Shown: piece by piece, positions 8,560 to 17,290 of the stretch
How the letters are laid out: the number at the start of each line of letters is the position of its first letter
Numbering within the stretch: position 1 is the first letter of the stretch
Origin: DASUPK01 sp963695805
Lineage (GTDB): Bacteria; Actinomycetota; Thermoleophilia; Solirubrobacterales; 70-9
Direction of reading: 5' to 3'
DNA length: 64,000 nt
Assembly: GCA_963695805.1 (NCBI GenBank)
Contig: CAVOHV010000015.1
Span: 361,784-425,783, forward strand
Program-made: the position numbers and the translations under genes
The notes under the pieces: generated by a model
Database searches by the model: none
What the model was told of the DNA's origin: nothing
The model's input: the letters and a program-made list of their open reading frames with translations, nothing else

Positions 8560-9885
8560 CTACAGAAAGCTCTTGCCTTCACCGCGGTATGTGGGGACCT
8601 CGTCGCGGATGGTCATCCCGGTAATCAGGTAGAGGCGGTTGAACCGCTCACAGAGCTCACCGGCTTTGACGTGCCTGAAATAGACGCGGTCGCCGACCCG
8701 AAGCCGGTCGGCGACGGAGCCGCGCACGGGCGTCTGGACCTCGCCGGCCCCCTCGTGGGGATCGAGTCGCAGCCCGTCCGGCAGATAGGGGACTGGCATC
8801 CGGTCCTTCGCGCCGACGCCAGATGCCAAGTAGCCGCCGCCGAGGGTGGTCGCCACGCCGCGACCCGGGCGCCTGACGACGGGCAGGGCGAACATCGCCG
8901 CCGGTCGGAGGTTGAAGGCTCGGTAGTGGTCGAAGAGGATCGGGGCGAAGAATCCGGAGCCTGCGGCGATCTCCGTGACCGCCCACTCCGCGGCGGTCAG
9001 CTCGATGGAGCCGGTGCCGCCACCGTTCACGAACTCTAGGTGGGCGACCTCGGAGAGGGCCGTGACGATCTCGGCCCGGCGCTCCTCCACGTCCTTCGCC
9101 GAGGCGGACTGCATGGCCCGGATCAGGACGTTCGTGATCGCCTTGCGCGGCACGTTGTCTCCGACGCCGGCGATCTGTCCCTCGTAGGCCATCAGGCCGA
9201 CCAGCCTGGTGCGGTCGCGCCGGTCGATCTCCTGGGCGAGAGCCACGGCCTGCGCGGCGGTCCTGATCGGCGAGCGCTTGGGGCCGACCTTGAGCCGTCC
9301 ACCGAGCGGCCACCAGGAGAGGTCGATGTCCATCGCCACCCGAACCGGAGCGACGAAAGAGCCCGCCGCCTCCTCGATCAGGTCCAGATGCTCGGTGCTG
9401 TCGACCATCACCACGGGCGCCTCATCCGGGTCCTCGGCGGTGATCCGGGCGAGACGGGTGAGGCAGGCGTGGTCGGTCGTGGGGTAGGCGACCACCAGGT
9501 CGCGGAACCCCTGGTCCCACAGCCAGATGGCCTCGGGAAGCGTGAAGCCGAGGATCCCCTGGAAGCCCGGATCGAGGTCGAGCAGGCGCTCGAGGACCGG
9601 GCGCGAGCGGACGGACTTGCTCGCGATCCGAATCGGCTTGCCGCGCGAACGGCGCAGCATGTCAGCCGCGTTCGCCCAGACCGCGTCCAGGTCGACGAAC
9701 GCGAAGGGCGCCTGGACCTCGGAGAAGATCGTCTCAAAGCGCTCGTAGGCCTCAAGCGGAGTCGGCAGGGGCAGGGGGGTGGGGGTGTCGAACGCTGAGA
9801 GAGGCCCCGTGGGCTGCGGGTGGCCGTTCGCCTCGGCCTCGGCGCCGGGCGCCTCGGTCGTCGGGCTGTCGTCGTGGGTAGTCAT
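8560..9885 (-). CDS. PLP-dependent amino-acid deaminase/aldolase (alanine-racemase-fold)
   Basis: A 441-residue protein with the alanine racemase N-terminal TIM-barrel fold followed by a D-serine dehydratase-like C-terminal domain. The PLP lysine lies in IRIASKSVRS, near residue 77 after the chosen start. The C-terminal HVKAGELCERFN segment supplies the His and Cys that bind zinc in D-threonine aldolase/D-serine dehydratase relatives. It probably acts on a D- or beta-hydroxy amino acid; the substrate is unknown. I chose ATG at 9885 (MTTHDDSP) rather than the further upstream start at 9933, because the Pro/Glu-rich tail before the barrel already begins there. It is separated from the lactone oxidase, its usual neighbour, by the GGDEF-EAL gene. 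Confidence 0.87.
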   Translation of the reverse strand: MTTHDDSPTTEAPGAEAEANGHPQPTGPLSAFDTPTPLPLPTPLEAYERFETIFSEVQAPFAFVDLDAVWANAADMLRRSRGKPIRIASKSVRSRPVLERLLDLDPGFQGILGFTLPEAIWLWDQGFRDLVVAYPTTDHACLTRLARITAEDPDEAPVVMVDSTEHLDLIEEAAGSFVAPVRVAMDIDLSWWPLGGRLKVGPKRSPIRTAAQAVALAQEIDRRDRTRLVGLMAYEGQIAGVGDNVPRKAITNVLIRAMQSASAKDVEERRAEIVTALSEVAHLEFVNGGGTGSIELTAAEWAVTEIAAGSGFFAPILFDHYRAFNLRPAAMFALPVVRRPGRGVATTLGGGYLASGVGAKDRMPVPYLPDGLRLDPHEGAGEVQTPVRGSVADRLRVGDRVYFRHVKAGELCERFNRLYLITGMTIRDEVPTYRGEGKSFL

Positions 9886-9937
9886 GTCGATCCAGCCTAC
9901 AATCGGGCCGCGTGGTCGCCGAGCGACCGCCACCCCC

Positions 9938-10027
9938 GGAGAGGTGGCCGAGCGGCTGAAGGCACTCGCCTGCTAAGCGAGTAGGGGGCTAATAGCTCTC
10001 TCGAGGGTTCGAATCCCTCCCTCTCCG
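9938..10027 (+). tRNA. tRNA-Ser(GCT)
   Basis: A type II tRNA. The acceptor GGAGAGG pairs with CCTCTCC, with discriminator G. The anticodon loop CTGCTAA on an ACTCGC/GCGAGT stem gives anticodon GCT. A long variable arm (AGGGGGCTAATAGCTCTCT) and the T-loop GTTCGAATC are present. Confidence 0.96.
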
Positions 10028-10089
10028 CTCCATGATTCGAAAGGCGCCCGCGCCGCGCCCAGGGTGCTGGTTGGACCGCTCCACCTCAG

Positions 10090-10116
10090 GGTCCATATGG
10101 GGCCCCTATATGGACC
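10090..10116. repeat. Near-perfect 27-bp palindrome
   Basis: GGTCCATAT and ATATGGACC flank a GGGGCCCC core with one extra T. It lies between the 3' end of tRNA-Ser(GCT) and the 3' end of the hydroxyacid oxidase gene, directly followed by a further GGTCCAT half-site. There is no U-tract; it could be a bidirectional terminator-like hairpin or a protein-binding site. Confidence 0.5.
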
Positions 10117-10123
10117 GGTCCAT

Positions 10124-11188
10124 CTAGGGCCGTCGCTGGACGTGGTCTGGGCCGAGGGCAGACGGATCTGGGGCGCCGAGCAGGGCCAGCGCGAGTCGCA
10201 GCTCCTCGGTGAGGATTTCAAGGGCGCGCCGCGCCCCCGCCTCTCCGTCAGCGGCGAGACCCCACAGCGCCGGGCGCCCCACCAGTACGGCCTCAGCGCC
10301 GATCGCGAGCGCGACCGCGACGTCGGTCCCACGCCGAACCCCGCCGTCGAGCAGAACAGGGATCCGGCCTTCCACGGCCTCGACGACCTCGGGCAGCGCG
10401 TCGATCGTCGCCGGCGCATTGTCTAGCTGGCGCCCCCCGTGGTTCGAGACGACGACACCCGCGGCTCCGTGTTCAACGGCCAGCACGGCGTCCTCTCCGG
10501 TGATCAGGCCCTTGACCAGGATCGGCAGATCCAAATCCCCGCAGAGGCGTTCGAGGTCCTTCCAGGTGATGGAGGGATCGACGAGCTCGAAGACCTCCGA
10601 CGTCGTCAGGCTCCGATGGCCGACGGCACTCTCGATCGCCGGCGCGCTGATCTCAGCGGGGACCTGGAAGCCGCTGCGGAGGTCGCGCTCCCGGCGGCCG
10701 GCATAGGGAGCGTCGACCGTTAGCAACAGCGCCTCATAGCCCGATCCGGCCGCCTCGTCGACCATGGCCCGCGTCACCCCCCGGTCGCGGAAGAGATAGA
10801 GCTGCATCCAGCGCTTGCCATCCGGCGCCGCCTCGGCAACCTCGGCCGGCCGCGTGCTGGTCAGGCTTGAGACGCAGAGGACGGTCCCGGCGGCTGCGGC
10901 GGCCCGCGCCATGCCCGCCTCGCCGTCGGGATGCGCGAGGAGCTGGAAGGCGACGGGCGCCACGAGAATCGGCATCTCGAGCTCCGTGCCGAGAACCGTC
11001 GCCCGGGTCGAGATCTCTGAGACGTCGACCAGCACGCGAGGCCGGAGCTCCCAGCCCGCGAAGGCCTCGGTATTGCGCCGGAGCGTGCGCTCGTCTCCCG
11101 CGCCGCCGGCAAAGTAGCCGTGTGCTCCAGGCTCGAGCTTCTCGGCCGCCAGCCGCTCGAAATCGGCGATGTTGACCGGCTCAGTGAC
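10124..11188 (-). CDS. FMN-dependent alpha-hydroxy-acid oxidase (lactate oxidase family), start unclear
   Basis: A flavoenzyme of the glycolate/lactate oxidase family that oxidises L-2-hydroxy acids. Visible motifs are LLLTVDAP, the conserved Lys in LPILVKG, the catalytic His segment VVSNHGGRQLD, and the phosphate-binding PVLLDGGVRRGTDV...AEAVLVGRP. Family-typical sequence (AHGYFAGGAGDERTLRRN, then WELRPRVLVDV) continues upstream to about 11188, where the frame starts VTEPVNIADFERLA. The upstream 51 codons contain no ATG, GTG or TTG; the first canonical start, GTG at 11035, would drop the conserved N-terminus. Either GTC at 11188 is a mutated or unusual start, or a single base is missing downstream of the ATG at 11208. 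Confidence 0.85.
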   Translation of the reverse strand, partial: VTEPVNIADFERLAAEKLEPGAHGYFAGGAGDERTLRRNTEAFAGWELRPRVLVDVSEISTRATVLGTELEMPILVAPVAFQLLAHPDGEAGMARAAAAAGTVLCVSSLTSTRPAEVAEAAPDGKRWMQLYLFRDRGVTRAMVDEAAGSGYEALLLTVDAPYAGRRERDLRSGFQVPAEISAPAIESAVGHRSLTTSEVFELVDPSITWKDLERLCGDLDLPILVKGLITGEDAVLAVEHGAAGVVVSNHGGRQLDNAPATIDALPEVVEAVEGRIPVLLDGGVRRGTDVAVALAIGAEAVLVGRPALWGLAADGEAGARRALEILTEELRLALALLGAPDPSALGPDHVQRRP

Positions 11189-11217
11189 GCGCGAACCCTA
11201 GTTGCCATGCTTTGGGA

Positions 11218-11559
11218 GTGCCCAGGCGAAGGAAACGAGAGTCCGAGGCCGTCGAGACGGTCGACTACACCGATCCCGATGGCAACGTGCTGACCCTGCG
11301 GCGGTCGCTCAGCCCAAGGACGATCAGGAAGCTCAACAAGCCGCACCGCAAGGATGCCGCCTCCGCAGAGGACGTCTGGGCGCGCCGCAACGAGATGCTC
11401 TTCGAGTACCTGGCCGTGAGCTGGGAGATCTCCGGCCTGCCGCTCGACGACCAGAAGATGCTTATCGGCCGTTATCGGATGGCCGATACGAGCGAGCAGC
11501 AGTGGGTGCGTGAGACGATCGACCTGCACATCGAGCGTCATCTCCCCGAGTTGCTGTAG
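11218..11559 (+). CDS. Small conserved hypothetical protein
   Basis: A 113-residue, highly charged soluble protein with no recognised domain. It has a basic start (PRRRKRE), a central segment TLRRSLSPRTIRKLN and an acidic amphipathic C-terminal half. I prefer the GTG at 11218 over the TTG at 11212, though neither has a clear ribosome binding site. It is divergent from the hydroxyacid oxidase and just upstream of the receiver-TrxR fusion (19-nt gap), so it may share its transcript. Confidence 0.6.
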   Translation: MPRRRKRESEAVETVDYTDPDGNVLTLRRSLSPRTIRKLNKPHRKDAASAEDVWARRNEMLFEYLAVSWEISGLPLDDQKMLIGRYRMADTSEQQWVRETIDLHIERHLPELL

Positions 11560-11578
11560 ATGCGCTTATAAATAGGCG

Positions 11579-13231
11579 ATGCGCCCTGTCTTGCTAGGGG
11601 TGGAGAGTGATTCACGCATGGCGAGGGCGCTCGAGCGCAATCTCCACCGTGGCTTCGCCGCCGCGGGCTATCAGGTGGCCTGCTTCGACCAGGCGACGCC
11701 CGCGGTCGATGTACTCCAGGACCTCAGGAAGCGCGAGGCCCCCGTCGCGATCGCGATCGCCGACCAGAGCGCTCCCGGGATGAGCGGCCTGGAACTGCTG
11801 CGCACGGCGAGGAGGCTTCACCCGGAGATCAGGACGGTGTTGCTCTGCGCCCACTCCGACCTTGCGGTCGCTACGGACGCCGTCAACGTCGGACTGCTCG
11901 ATCACTTCCTGATCAAGCCCTTCGACGGCGAGCGGGATCTGCTGCCCATCGTCTCGGACCTGCTCGAGGGCTGGCAGGGTGTGCGTGATCGTGACGCGGC
12001 AGGGGTCCGAGTCGTCGGCGAACGGCACTCCCCGCGGGTGCACGAGATCCGGCGGTTCCTGGACCGGAACGGGGTCCATCACGACCGCCTCAGCCCGACG
12101 AGCGAGGCCGGTGCGGAGCTGCTCCGTGAGGTGCCCGAACCCGAGCGCGAAAACCCGCCAGTGGCCATCTTTCCCAACGGCGCCGCAATCGGTGATCCGA
12201 CGAACCTGCAACTCGCCACCGGGCTCGGGCTCGCCACGAGCCCAGCTCAGGATCACTACGAGCTCGCGATCATCGGGGGCGGTCCCGCCGGGCTGGCCGC
12301 TGCGGTCTATGGCTCGTCGGAAGGGTTGAACACGATCATCCTCGAGCGCGAGGCGCCGGGTGGGCAGGCGGCCCAGAGCTCGCGGATCGAGAACTACCTC
12401 GGTTTCCACGCGGGCCTGAGCGGCGCCGAGTTGAGCCGCCGCGCGATCATCCAGGCGCGGCGCTTCGGCGCGGAGATCGTGCGACCGCTCCAGGTCGACC
12501 GAATCGAGCCCCTGCCCAGCGAGGATCTCGTCGTCCACTTCGCCGACGACACGACGATCACGGCGAACGGGGTCCTGATCTCGACGGGGGCTTCCTACCG
12601 GCAGCTCACGGCGCCCGGGGTTCCGGAGCTGATCGGGCGCGGGATCCACTACGGGGGGTCAGCCCGGGACCCGCACGAGCACGTCGGCAAGCACGTCTTC
12701 ATCGTCGGCGGGGCGAATTCAGCCGGGCAGGCGGCGCTCAGCTTCGCCGACTATGCCGACAGGGTCACGATGCTGATCCGGGGCTACTCGCTGGCGAAGG
12801 GGATGAGCCAGTACGTCGTCGATCGGATCGAGGGGACGGCGAACATCGAGGTGCTCACGCACGCGGAGCTTGTGGAGGCACATGGCTCGGAGCGCCTCGA
12901 GTCGATCACCTTGAAGCGGGGCGGAGAGCTGACCGATCCAATGCCGGCCGACGCCGTGTTCATCTACATCGGGGCGGTGCCACATACCGAGAACTTTCGC
13001 GGCACGCTTCCCGCCGACGAGCGCGGCTTCCTGCTGACCGGCCCGGACCTGGGCGATCATCGGGCGGAGTGGCCGCTGCAGCGGGACCCCTACCCGCTCG
13101 AGTCATCGATCCCGAATGTCCTGGTCGCCGGCGACGCGCGCCACGGATCGATCAAACGCGTTGCCTCCGCCGTCGGCGAGGGATCGATGGCGACGCAACT
13201 CATGCATCGGTGTCTCAGGACCCACATCTGA
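11579..13231 (+). CDS. Fused response-receiver / thioredoxin-reductase-like flavoprotein
   Basis: A 550-residue fusion. Residues 1-130 form a response-receiver domain (AIADQSAPGMSGLELL supplies the acidic site, FLIKPF the conserved Lys). Residues 140-220 form a glutaredoxin-like domain without an active-site Cys pair. Residues 230-545 form a thioredoxin-reductase-fold FAD/NAD(P)H domain with the dinucleotide motif AIIGGGPAGLAAA, APGGQAAQSSRIENYLGF, IVGGANSAGQAA and the C-terminal FAD motif NVLVAGDARHGSIKRVA. The redox CxxC of true thioredoxin reductases is absent: the corresponding segment reads HYGGSARDP. This architecture is known in bacteria but its substrate is not. It probably couples NAD(P)H oxidation to signalling rather than reducing thioredoxin. 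Confidence 0.88.
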   Translation: MRPVLLGVESDSRMARALERNLHRGFAAAGYQVACFDQATPAVDVLQDLRKREAPVAIAIADQSAPGMSGLELLRTARRLHPEIRTVLLCAHSDLAVATDAVNVGLLDHFLIKPFDGERDLLPIVSDLLEGWQGVRDRDAAGVRVVGERHSPRVHEIRRFLDRNGVHHDRLSPTSEAGAELLREVPEPERENPPVAIFPNGAAIGDPTNLQLATGLGLATSPAQDHYELAIIGGGPAGLAAAVYGSSEGLNTIILEREAPGGQAAQSSRIENYLGFHAGLSGAELSRRAIIQARRFGAEIVRPLQVDRIEPLPSEDLVVHFADDTTITANGVLISTGASYRQLTAPGVPELIGRGIHYGGSARDPHEHVGKHVFIVGGANSAGQAALSFADYADRVTMLIRGYSLAKGMSQYVVDRIEGTANIEVLTHAELVEAHGSERLESITLKRGGELTDPMPADAVFIYIGAVPHTENFRGTLPADERGFLLTGPDLGDHRAEWPLQRDPYPLESSIPNVLVAGDARHGSIKRVASAVGEGSMATQLMHRCLRTHI

Positions 13232-13273
13232 GCGGTCGTCTGGTCGACGAGGCACCGCTACGCTTTCGCCTCC

Positions 13274-13347
13274 GCGCCCGTAGCTCAGTCGGATAGAGCG
13301 TCGGTCTACGAAACCGAAGGTCACAGGTTCGAATCCTGTCGGGCGCG
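13274..13347 (+). tRNA. tRNA-Arg(ACG), intact
   Basis: A 74-nt canonical tRNA. The acceptor GCGCCCG pairs with CGGGCGC, with discriminator G. The D-arm is GCTC...GAGC, the anticodon loop CTACGAA (ACG) sits on TCGGT/ACCGA, and the T-arm is ACAGGTTCGAATCCTGT. It is the parent of four 3'-half copies further right (A-D), so it is the presumed attachment site of integrating elements. Confidence 0.98.
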
Positions 13348-13354
13348 TAAGAAA

Positions 13355-13376
13355 GCCCCGCTACGGCGGGGTTTTC
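13355..13376 (+). terminator. Intrinsic terminator after tRNA-Arg
   Basis: CCCCGC and GCGGGG pair around a TACG loop and are followed directly by TTTT, 8 nt after the tRNA 3' end. This is a standard rho-independent terminator. Confidence 0.85.
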
Positions 13377-13653
13377 TGTTGGCCGGACCGAAAGCGTGTC
13401 CCGGATGTGTCCCGAGCGGCTGCTAGCCGGACCACCCACAGGTGTCTGGTCCTTTGCTCAGGTCTGGCGTTGCCGCCCCTGGCGGAGGGATCTACGGGCC
13501 GTGAGATGCTGCTCAGCGCGGTCAGGCTTGGGTCCTGCTTTTCGTCCGAAGCGGCACTCTCCCGAACCCCTGAGCGTCGAGATCGGACTGGAAATCACCA
13601 GTTGACCGCCTTCAGATCGACCCTTTCCGCACAGGCGCAGATCGATTAGGTTT

Positions 13654-15768
13654 ATGAGGCTCGACAAGGACTCTTTGAGGGAGCTGATGGTCGGGTCTCA
13701 GCGGTTCTCGCGACGTACGTTTGTTGCCTGGGTTGGGGGCGCAAGCGCTGGCTATTACCTGTTCGGACGGCTGCCCGGCAGAAGCGCACCGGTCGCGCTA
13801 GCCGCGATTCCGGGCGGCACGCTCGACCCGGGTTCGGTTTCGAAGTACCAGACGCCGATGCTGATCCCTCCGGTGATGCCGAGGGCCGGCACGAAGCCGG
13901 GCGGCGTCGACTACTACGAGATCTCGATGAAGCAGATCGAGCAGCAGCAGATCCTTCCGGCGGGCCTCCCGGCAACGACGGTGTGGGGCTACGGGGCCGT
14001 GAAGTCGGCGAGTCCGACGGGCTTGCTCCTCCACCACGCGCCGTCGCTGACGATCGAGGCGCAGGTGAACCGGCCCGTCCGGGTGAAGTGGATCAACGAC
14101 CTCAAGGACGCGGACGGGAAGTACCTGCCCCACCTGCTCCCGGTCGACCAGACGCTCCACTGGGCCAACCCACCGGGCGGCAACAGGGACCGTGACACGC
14201 GTCCCACGTTCGCTTCCACCCCAGGCCCCTACACGGGTCCGGTCCCGATCGTGACGCACGTGCACGGCGCCGTCGGCGTCGGCGACGAGAGCGACGGCTA
14301 CGCGGAGGCCTGGTACCTGCCGAAGGCCAGGAAGATCCCCCCGGCATATGCCAGGAACGGCACCTGGTACCGCTTCTTCGAAGCCAAGGCCGCCCGCTCC
14401 CACGGCGTCGGGTGGGGACCGGGCTTCGCCGTCTTCCAGTACCCGAACGAGAACCGGGCGGCGACGATCTGGTACCACGACCACGCGCTGGGCATGACCC
14501 GCCTTAACGTCTACGCGGGCCCGGCGGGCTTCTACCTGATCCGGGGAGGCCCGGCCGGTGACGGGGCCGTGCTCGACAGTCGGGACGGTACCCGCGCTGT
14601 GCTCCCGGGCCCGGCGCCACGGGAGAACGACCCGTTCCCGCCCGACAAGACCTACTACGAGATCCCGATCGCGATCCAGGACCGCTCTTTCAACGAGGAT
14701 GGGTCGCTGTTCTATCCGGACACCCGGGTGTTCTTCGACGAGATCGTGCGCGATTACATCCCTGACGGGGAGTTCTCGCCGATCTGGAATCCCGAGTTCT
14801 TCGGGAACATGATCATGGTCAACGGCAACACATGGCCGTTCCAGACTGTCGAGCAGCGCCGCTACCGCCTCCGCTTCCTCAACGGCTGCCAGTCGCGCTT
14901 CCTGATCCTCGACTTCAGCAACATCCCCGGGGTCGAGGCATGGCAGATCGGCAACGAAGGCGGGTTCCTCGCCGCCCCGGTGAACCTCACCGCCGCCAAT
15001 GACAACCAGCTGCTCATGGGCCTCGCCGAGCGGGCCGACGTGATCGTCGACTTCACCAACGTGCCCGTGGGTAACCACGTGCTCGGAAACGTCGGCCCCG
15101 ACGAGCCCTTCGGCGGCGAGCCGGTCGAGGAGGTCGCCGATCCCGACACGACCGGCCAGATCATGCAGTTCCGCGTCGTGCCCGCCGTCGGCGTCGACGC
15201 CACGACCCCGCCGCAGTTCCTCCAGCTGCCCGGGATCACCCCGCTGCCGGCGGAGACGGTCACCCGGCAGGTGGCGTTGATCGAGATGGCGGGCGTGGGC
15301 TTCGACGCAGCGGACGAGCCAGTTGAGGGGCCGCTCGAGGCCCTCCTCGGAGTGGTGGCCGACGGCGTGTGGATGGAGCGTATGTGGGAGGAGCCGGTGA
15401 CCGAGAACCCCGCCGTGGGCGCGACCGAGGTCTGGGAGATGTACAACACGACCGCCGACGCCCACCCCATGCACATCCACGAGATCGCCTTCGAGGTCGT
15501 CAACCGCGAGGGCCTCGTGACGACGGGGGAAGATGGAGAGGTAGTCCAGCCGATCCAGCTCGACGGCAACATCACCCTCCCGGAGCCGTGGGAGAACGGC
15601 CTCAAGGACACGGTGATCGCCTACCCCAGCCAGGTCACCCGGGTCAGAGCGCTGTTCGACACACCCGGCCAGTTCGTCTGGCACTGCCACATCGTCGAGC
15701 ACGAGGACAACGAGATGATGCGGCCTTACCGGATTGGTCCGGTGCAGCCGGGTCAACCGCGCGATTAG
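13654..15768 (+). CDS. Tat-exported multicopper oxidase (CotA/bilirubin-oxidase type)
   Basis: A 704-residue multicopper oxidase that couples one-electron oxidation of phenols, metals or bilirubin-like substrates to reduction of O2 to water outside the membrane. A twin-arginine signal (SRRTF) precedes a hydrophobic stretch. Three cupredoxin domains follow. All four copper-binding His clusters are visible: THVHG, IWYHDHALG, HPMHIHE, and WHCHIVEHEDNEMM, which holds the type 1 Cys, His and Met ligands. The HCH...H...M set predicts a complete enzyme. It lies alone between tRNA-Arg and the IS30 element, inside the first scar-bounded segment, so it may be transferred cargo. Confidence 0.92.
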   Translation: MRLDKDSLRELMVGSQRFSRRTFVAWVGGASAGYYLFGRLPGRSAPVALAAIPGGTLDPGSVSKYQTPMLIPPVMPRAGTKPGGVDYYEISMKQIEQQQILPAGLPATTVWGYGAVKSASPTGLLLHHAPSLTIEAQVNRPVRVKWINDLKDADGKYLPHLLPVDQTLHWANPPGGNRDRDTRPTFASTPGPYTGPVPIVTHVHGAVGVGDESDGYAEAWYLPKARKIPPAYARNGTWYRFFEAKAARSHGVGWGPGFAVFQYPNENRAATIWYHDHALGMTRLNVYAGPAGFYLIRGGPAGDGAVLDSRDGTRAVLPGPAPRENDPFPPDKTYYEIPIAIQDRSFNEDGSLFYPDTRVFFDEIVRDYIPDGEFSPIWNPEFFGNMIMVNGNTWPFQTVEQRRYRLRFLNGCQSRFLILDFSNIPGVEAWQIGNEGGFLAAPVNLTAANDNQLLMGLAERADVIVDFTNVPVGNHVLGNVGPDEPFGGEPVEEVADPDTTGQIMQFRVVPAVGVDATTPPQFLQLPGITPLPAETVTRQVALIEMAGVGFDAADEPVEGPLEALLGVVADGVWMERMWEEPVTENPAVGATEVWEMYNTTADAHPMHIHEIAFEVVNREGLVTTGEDGEVVQPIQLDGNITLPEPWENGLKDTVIAYPSQVTRVRALFDTPGQFVWHCHIVEHEDNEMMRPYRIGPVQPGQPRD

Positions 15769-15927
15769 GCGCGAACGATGACGAGCAGCAGCGCGGCCAC
15801 TTTCTACTGCGTCCCGGGTACGTAGCTCAGGGCGCCGGGGCCGCCAGGGACTCTCCGTCGGCGGACGCAAGCAAGTGGGTCCGATTTCTACTTCGTTGCG
15901 CGAGAAGCGAGCGCCAGTTCGAAACCG

Positions 15928-17290
15928 CCGCTTTCCATATTGACCTCAACCGGTCAACGCACCACCCCTGACGTCTCGCATCCTCCCATCTGGTCCGAGC
16001 GCTGTCGAGCGAAGGCCGTAGGCCGAAGCGAGTCAGCGCTCGGCGCCGGCCTCCTCGAGCCCGTCGATCAGCTCGGCGAGCTTCTCGGCCGGGGTCCGAA
16101 AGCCGAGCGTCTCTCGCGGCCGGCGGTTGAGCTTTCCGGCGACCTCGTCGAGGCGCTCCTGGCTCACCCCGGCGAGGCTCTCGCCCTTCGGGAAGTACTG
16201 GCGAAGGAGGCCGTTGGTGTTCTCGTTCGAGCCCCGCTGCCAGGGGCTTCGGGGATCGCAGAAGTAGACCGGCAGGCCGGCCTCGAGAGAGAAGCGCCGG
16301 TGCTCCGCCATCTCCGAGCCCTGGTCCCAGGTGAGCGAGCGGCGAAGCTGGACCGGCAGGGTGGCGATGCTCGCCTTGAGCGCATCCGCGACCTCTTCGG
16401 CGCCGGTCCCCTCGGGCAGGGCGACGAGCTGGCAGTAGCGCGTGGAGCGCTCGACCAGGGTCGCGATCGCGTTGGTTCGCGTCCCGATCAGGAGGTCGCC
16501 CTCCCAGTGGCCGGGGACGGCGCGGTCTGCGACCTCCGGCGGGCGCTCGGAGATCATCACCATCCCGGCGAGCTTGCCCTGGCCCCGGCGCTTTGACGAC
16601 TGCGAGCGGGCAAAGCGCCTCGAGCGGCCCCTTCTGAGGTGGTGGGTGAGCTCTCGCTTGAGCGTCCCCCGCGCCTGCACGTAGAGGGCGCGGTAGATCG
16701 TCTCGTGGGAGACCCGCATGGCCTCATTGTCGGGGTATTCGAGCCTGAGCCAGCCGGCGATCTGCTCGGGGGAGTTGTCCTCCTTGAGGCGCTCGGCGAC
16801 GAGCCGGCGAAGCTCCGGGTGAAGCTCGAGCTTGGTCGGCCGCGGCCGCCGCGCCCTCCTTGAGGCCTCGCGCTCTGCGGCGTGGGCGCGGTAGTGCCCC
16901 CGCCCTCCGCGGCGGTCGATCTCACGGCCGATCGTCGTGTGGGAGCGCCCGAGGGTGCGGGCGATCGCGCGGGCCGAGTGCCCACGGGCGATCGCGCGCG
17001 CGATCTCCTCGCGCTCTTCCAGGCTCAGGCAGCGCTCGGGGCGTCGCCGTGCCCTCGGTCGGATCCCTCCCGCTCTCGCCAGGTGGTGGCTCACGGTCCC
17101 CCGGGCAAGGCCGAGCCGGCGCCCGATCTCGCGATCGCTCAGCCCCTCCGCTCGCAGCTCCCAGATCGCGTCCTTGACGGCCTCGGTCAGGTAGTGGCCC
17201 TTTGGCATCTCCGCACCTCCATCGTTGGTCAGCGAGTCGCTGACTCTCTCGGGTGGTGCGGCGGAGGTTTGAGACCACCATGCAAAGCGG
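15928..17290 (-). mobile_element. IS30-family insertion sequence
   Basis: About 1.36 kb, bounded by imperfect inverted repeats. The left end 15928-15967 and the right end 17251-17290 align without gaps over 40 bp with 29 matches by eye; both begin CCGCTTT and end CGCACCACCC. It contains one transposase gene. I could not identify a clear short target duplication, so the outer boundaries may be off by a few bases. Confidence 0.8.
16033..17208 (-). CDS. IS30-family DDE transposase
   Basis: A 391-residue transposase. It has two N-terminal helix-turn-helix regions (the first with GLSDREIGRRLGLARGTVS, the second with HSARAIARTLGRSHTTIGRE), which bind the inverted repeats. The integrase-fold catalytic core has the DDE triad in WEGDLL, TWDQGSEM and GSNENTNGLLRQYFPKG, the typical IS30 spacing and signature. 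It is full length, so it is possibly active. Imperfect inverted repeats flank it. Confidence 0.96.
   Translation of the reverse strand: MPKGHYLTEAVKDAIWELRAEGLSDREIGRRLGLARGTVSHHLARAGGIRPRARRRPERCLSLEEREEIARAIARGHSARAIARTLGRSHTTIGREIDRRGGRGHYRAHAAEREASRRARRPRPTKLELHPELRRLVAERLKEDNSPEQIAGWLRLEYPDNEAMRVSHETIYRALYVQARGTLKRELTHHLRRGRSRRFARSQSSKRRGQGKLAGMVMISERPPEVADRAVPGHWEGDLLIGTRTNAIATLVERSTRYCQLVALPEGTGAEEVADALKASIATLPVQLRRSLTWDQGSEMAEHRRFSLEAGLPVYFCDPRSPWQRGSNENTNGLLRQYFPKGESLAGVSQERLDEVAGKLNRRPRETLGFRTPAEKLAELIDGLEEAGAER

Noticed and set aside
13215..13439. Minus-strand frame with APDRIRTCDLRFRRP
   Set aside because: It is the antisense translation of tRNA-Arg.
15800..15840. GTAGCTCAG near 15830, like a tRNA D-arm
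   Set aside because: Only about nine bases match; no acceptor or anticodon stem can be built around it.
13798..15870. A 690-codon minus-strand frame over the multicopper oxidase
   Set aside because: It is antisense to an intact oxidase with all copper ligands and has no recognisable domain.
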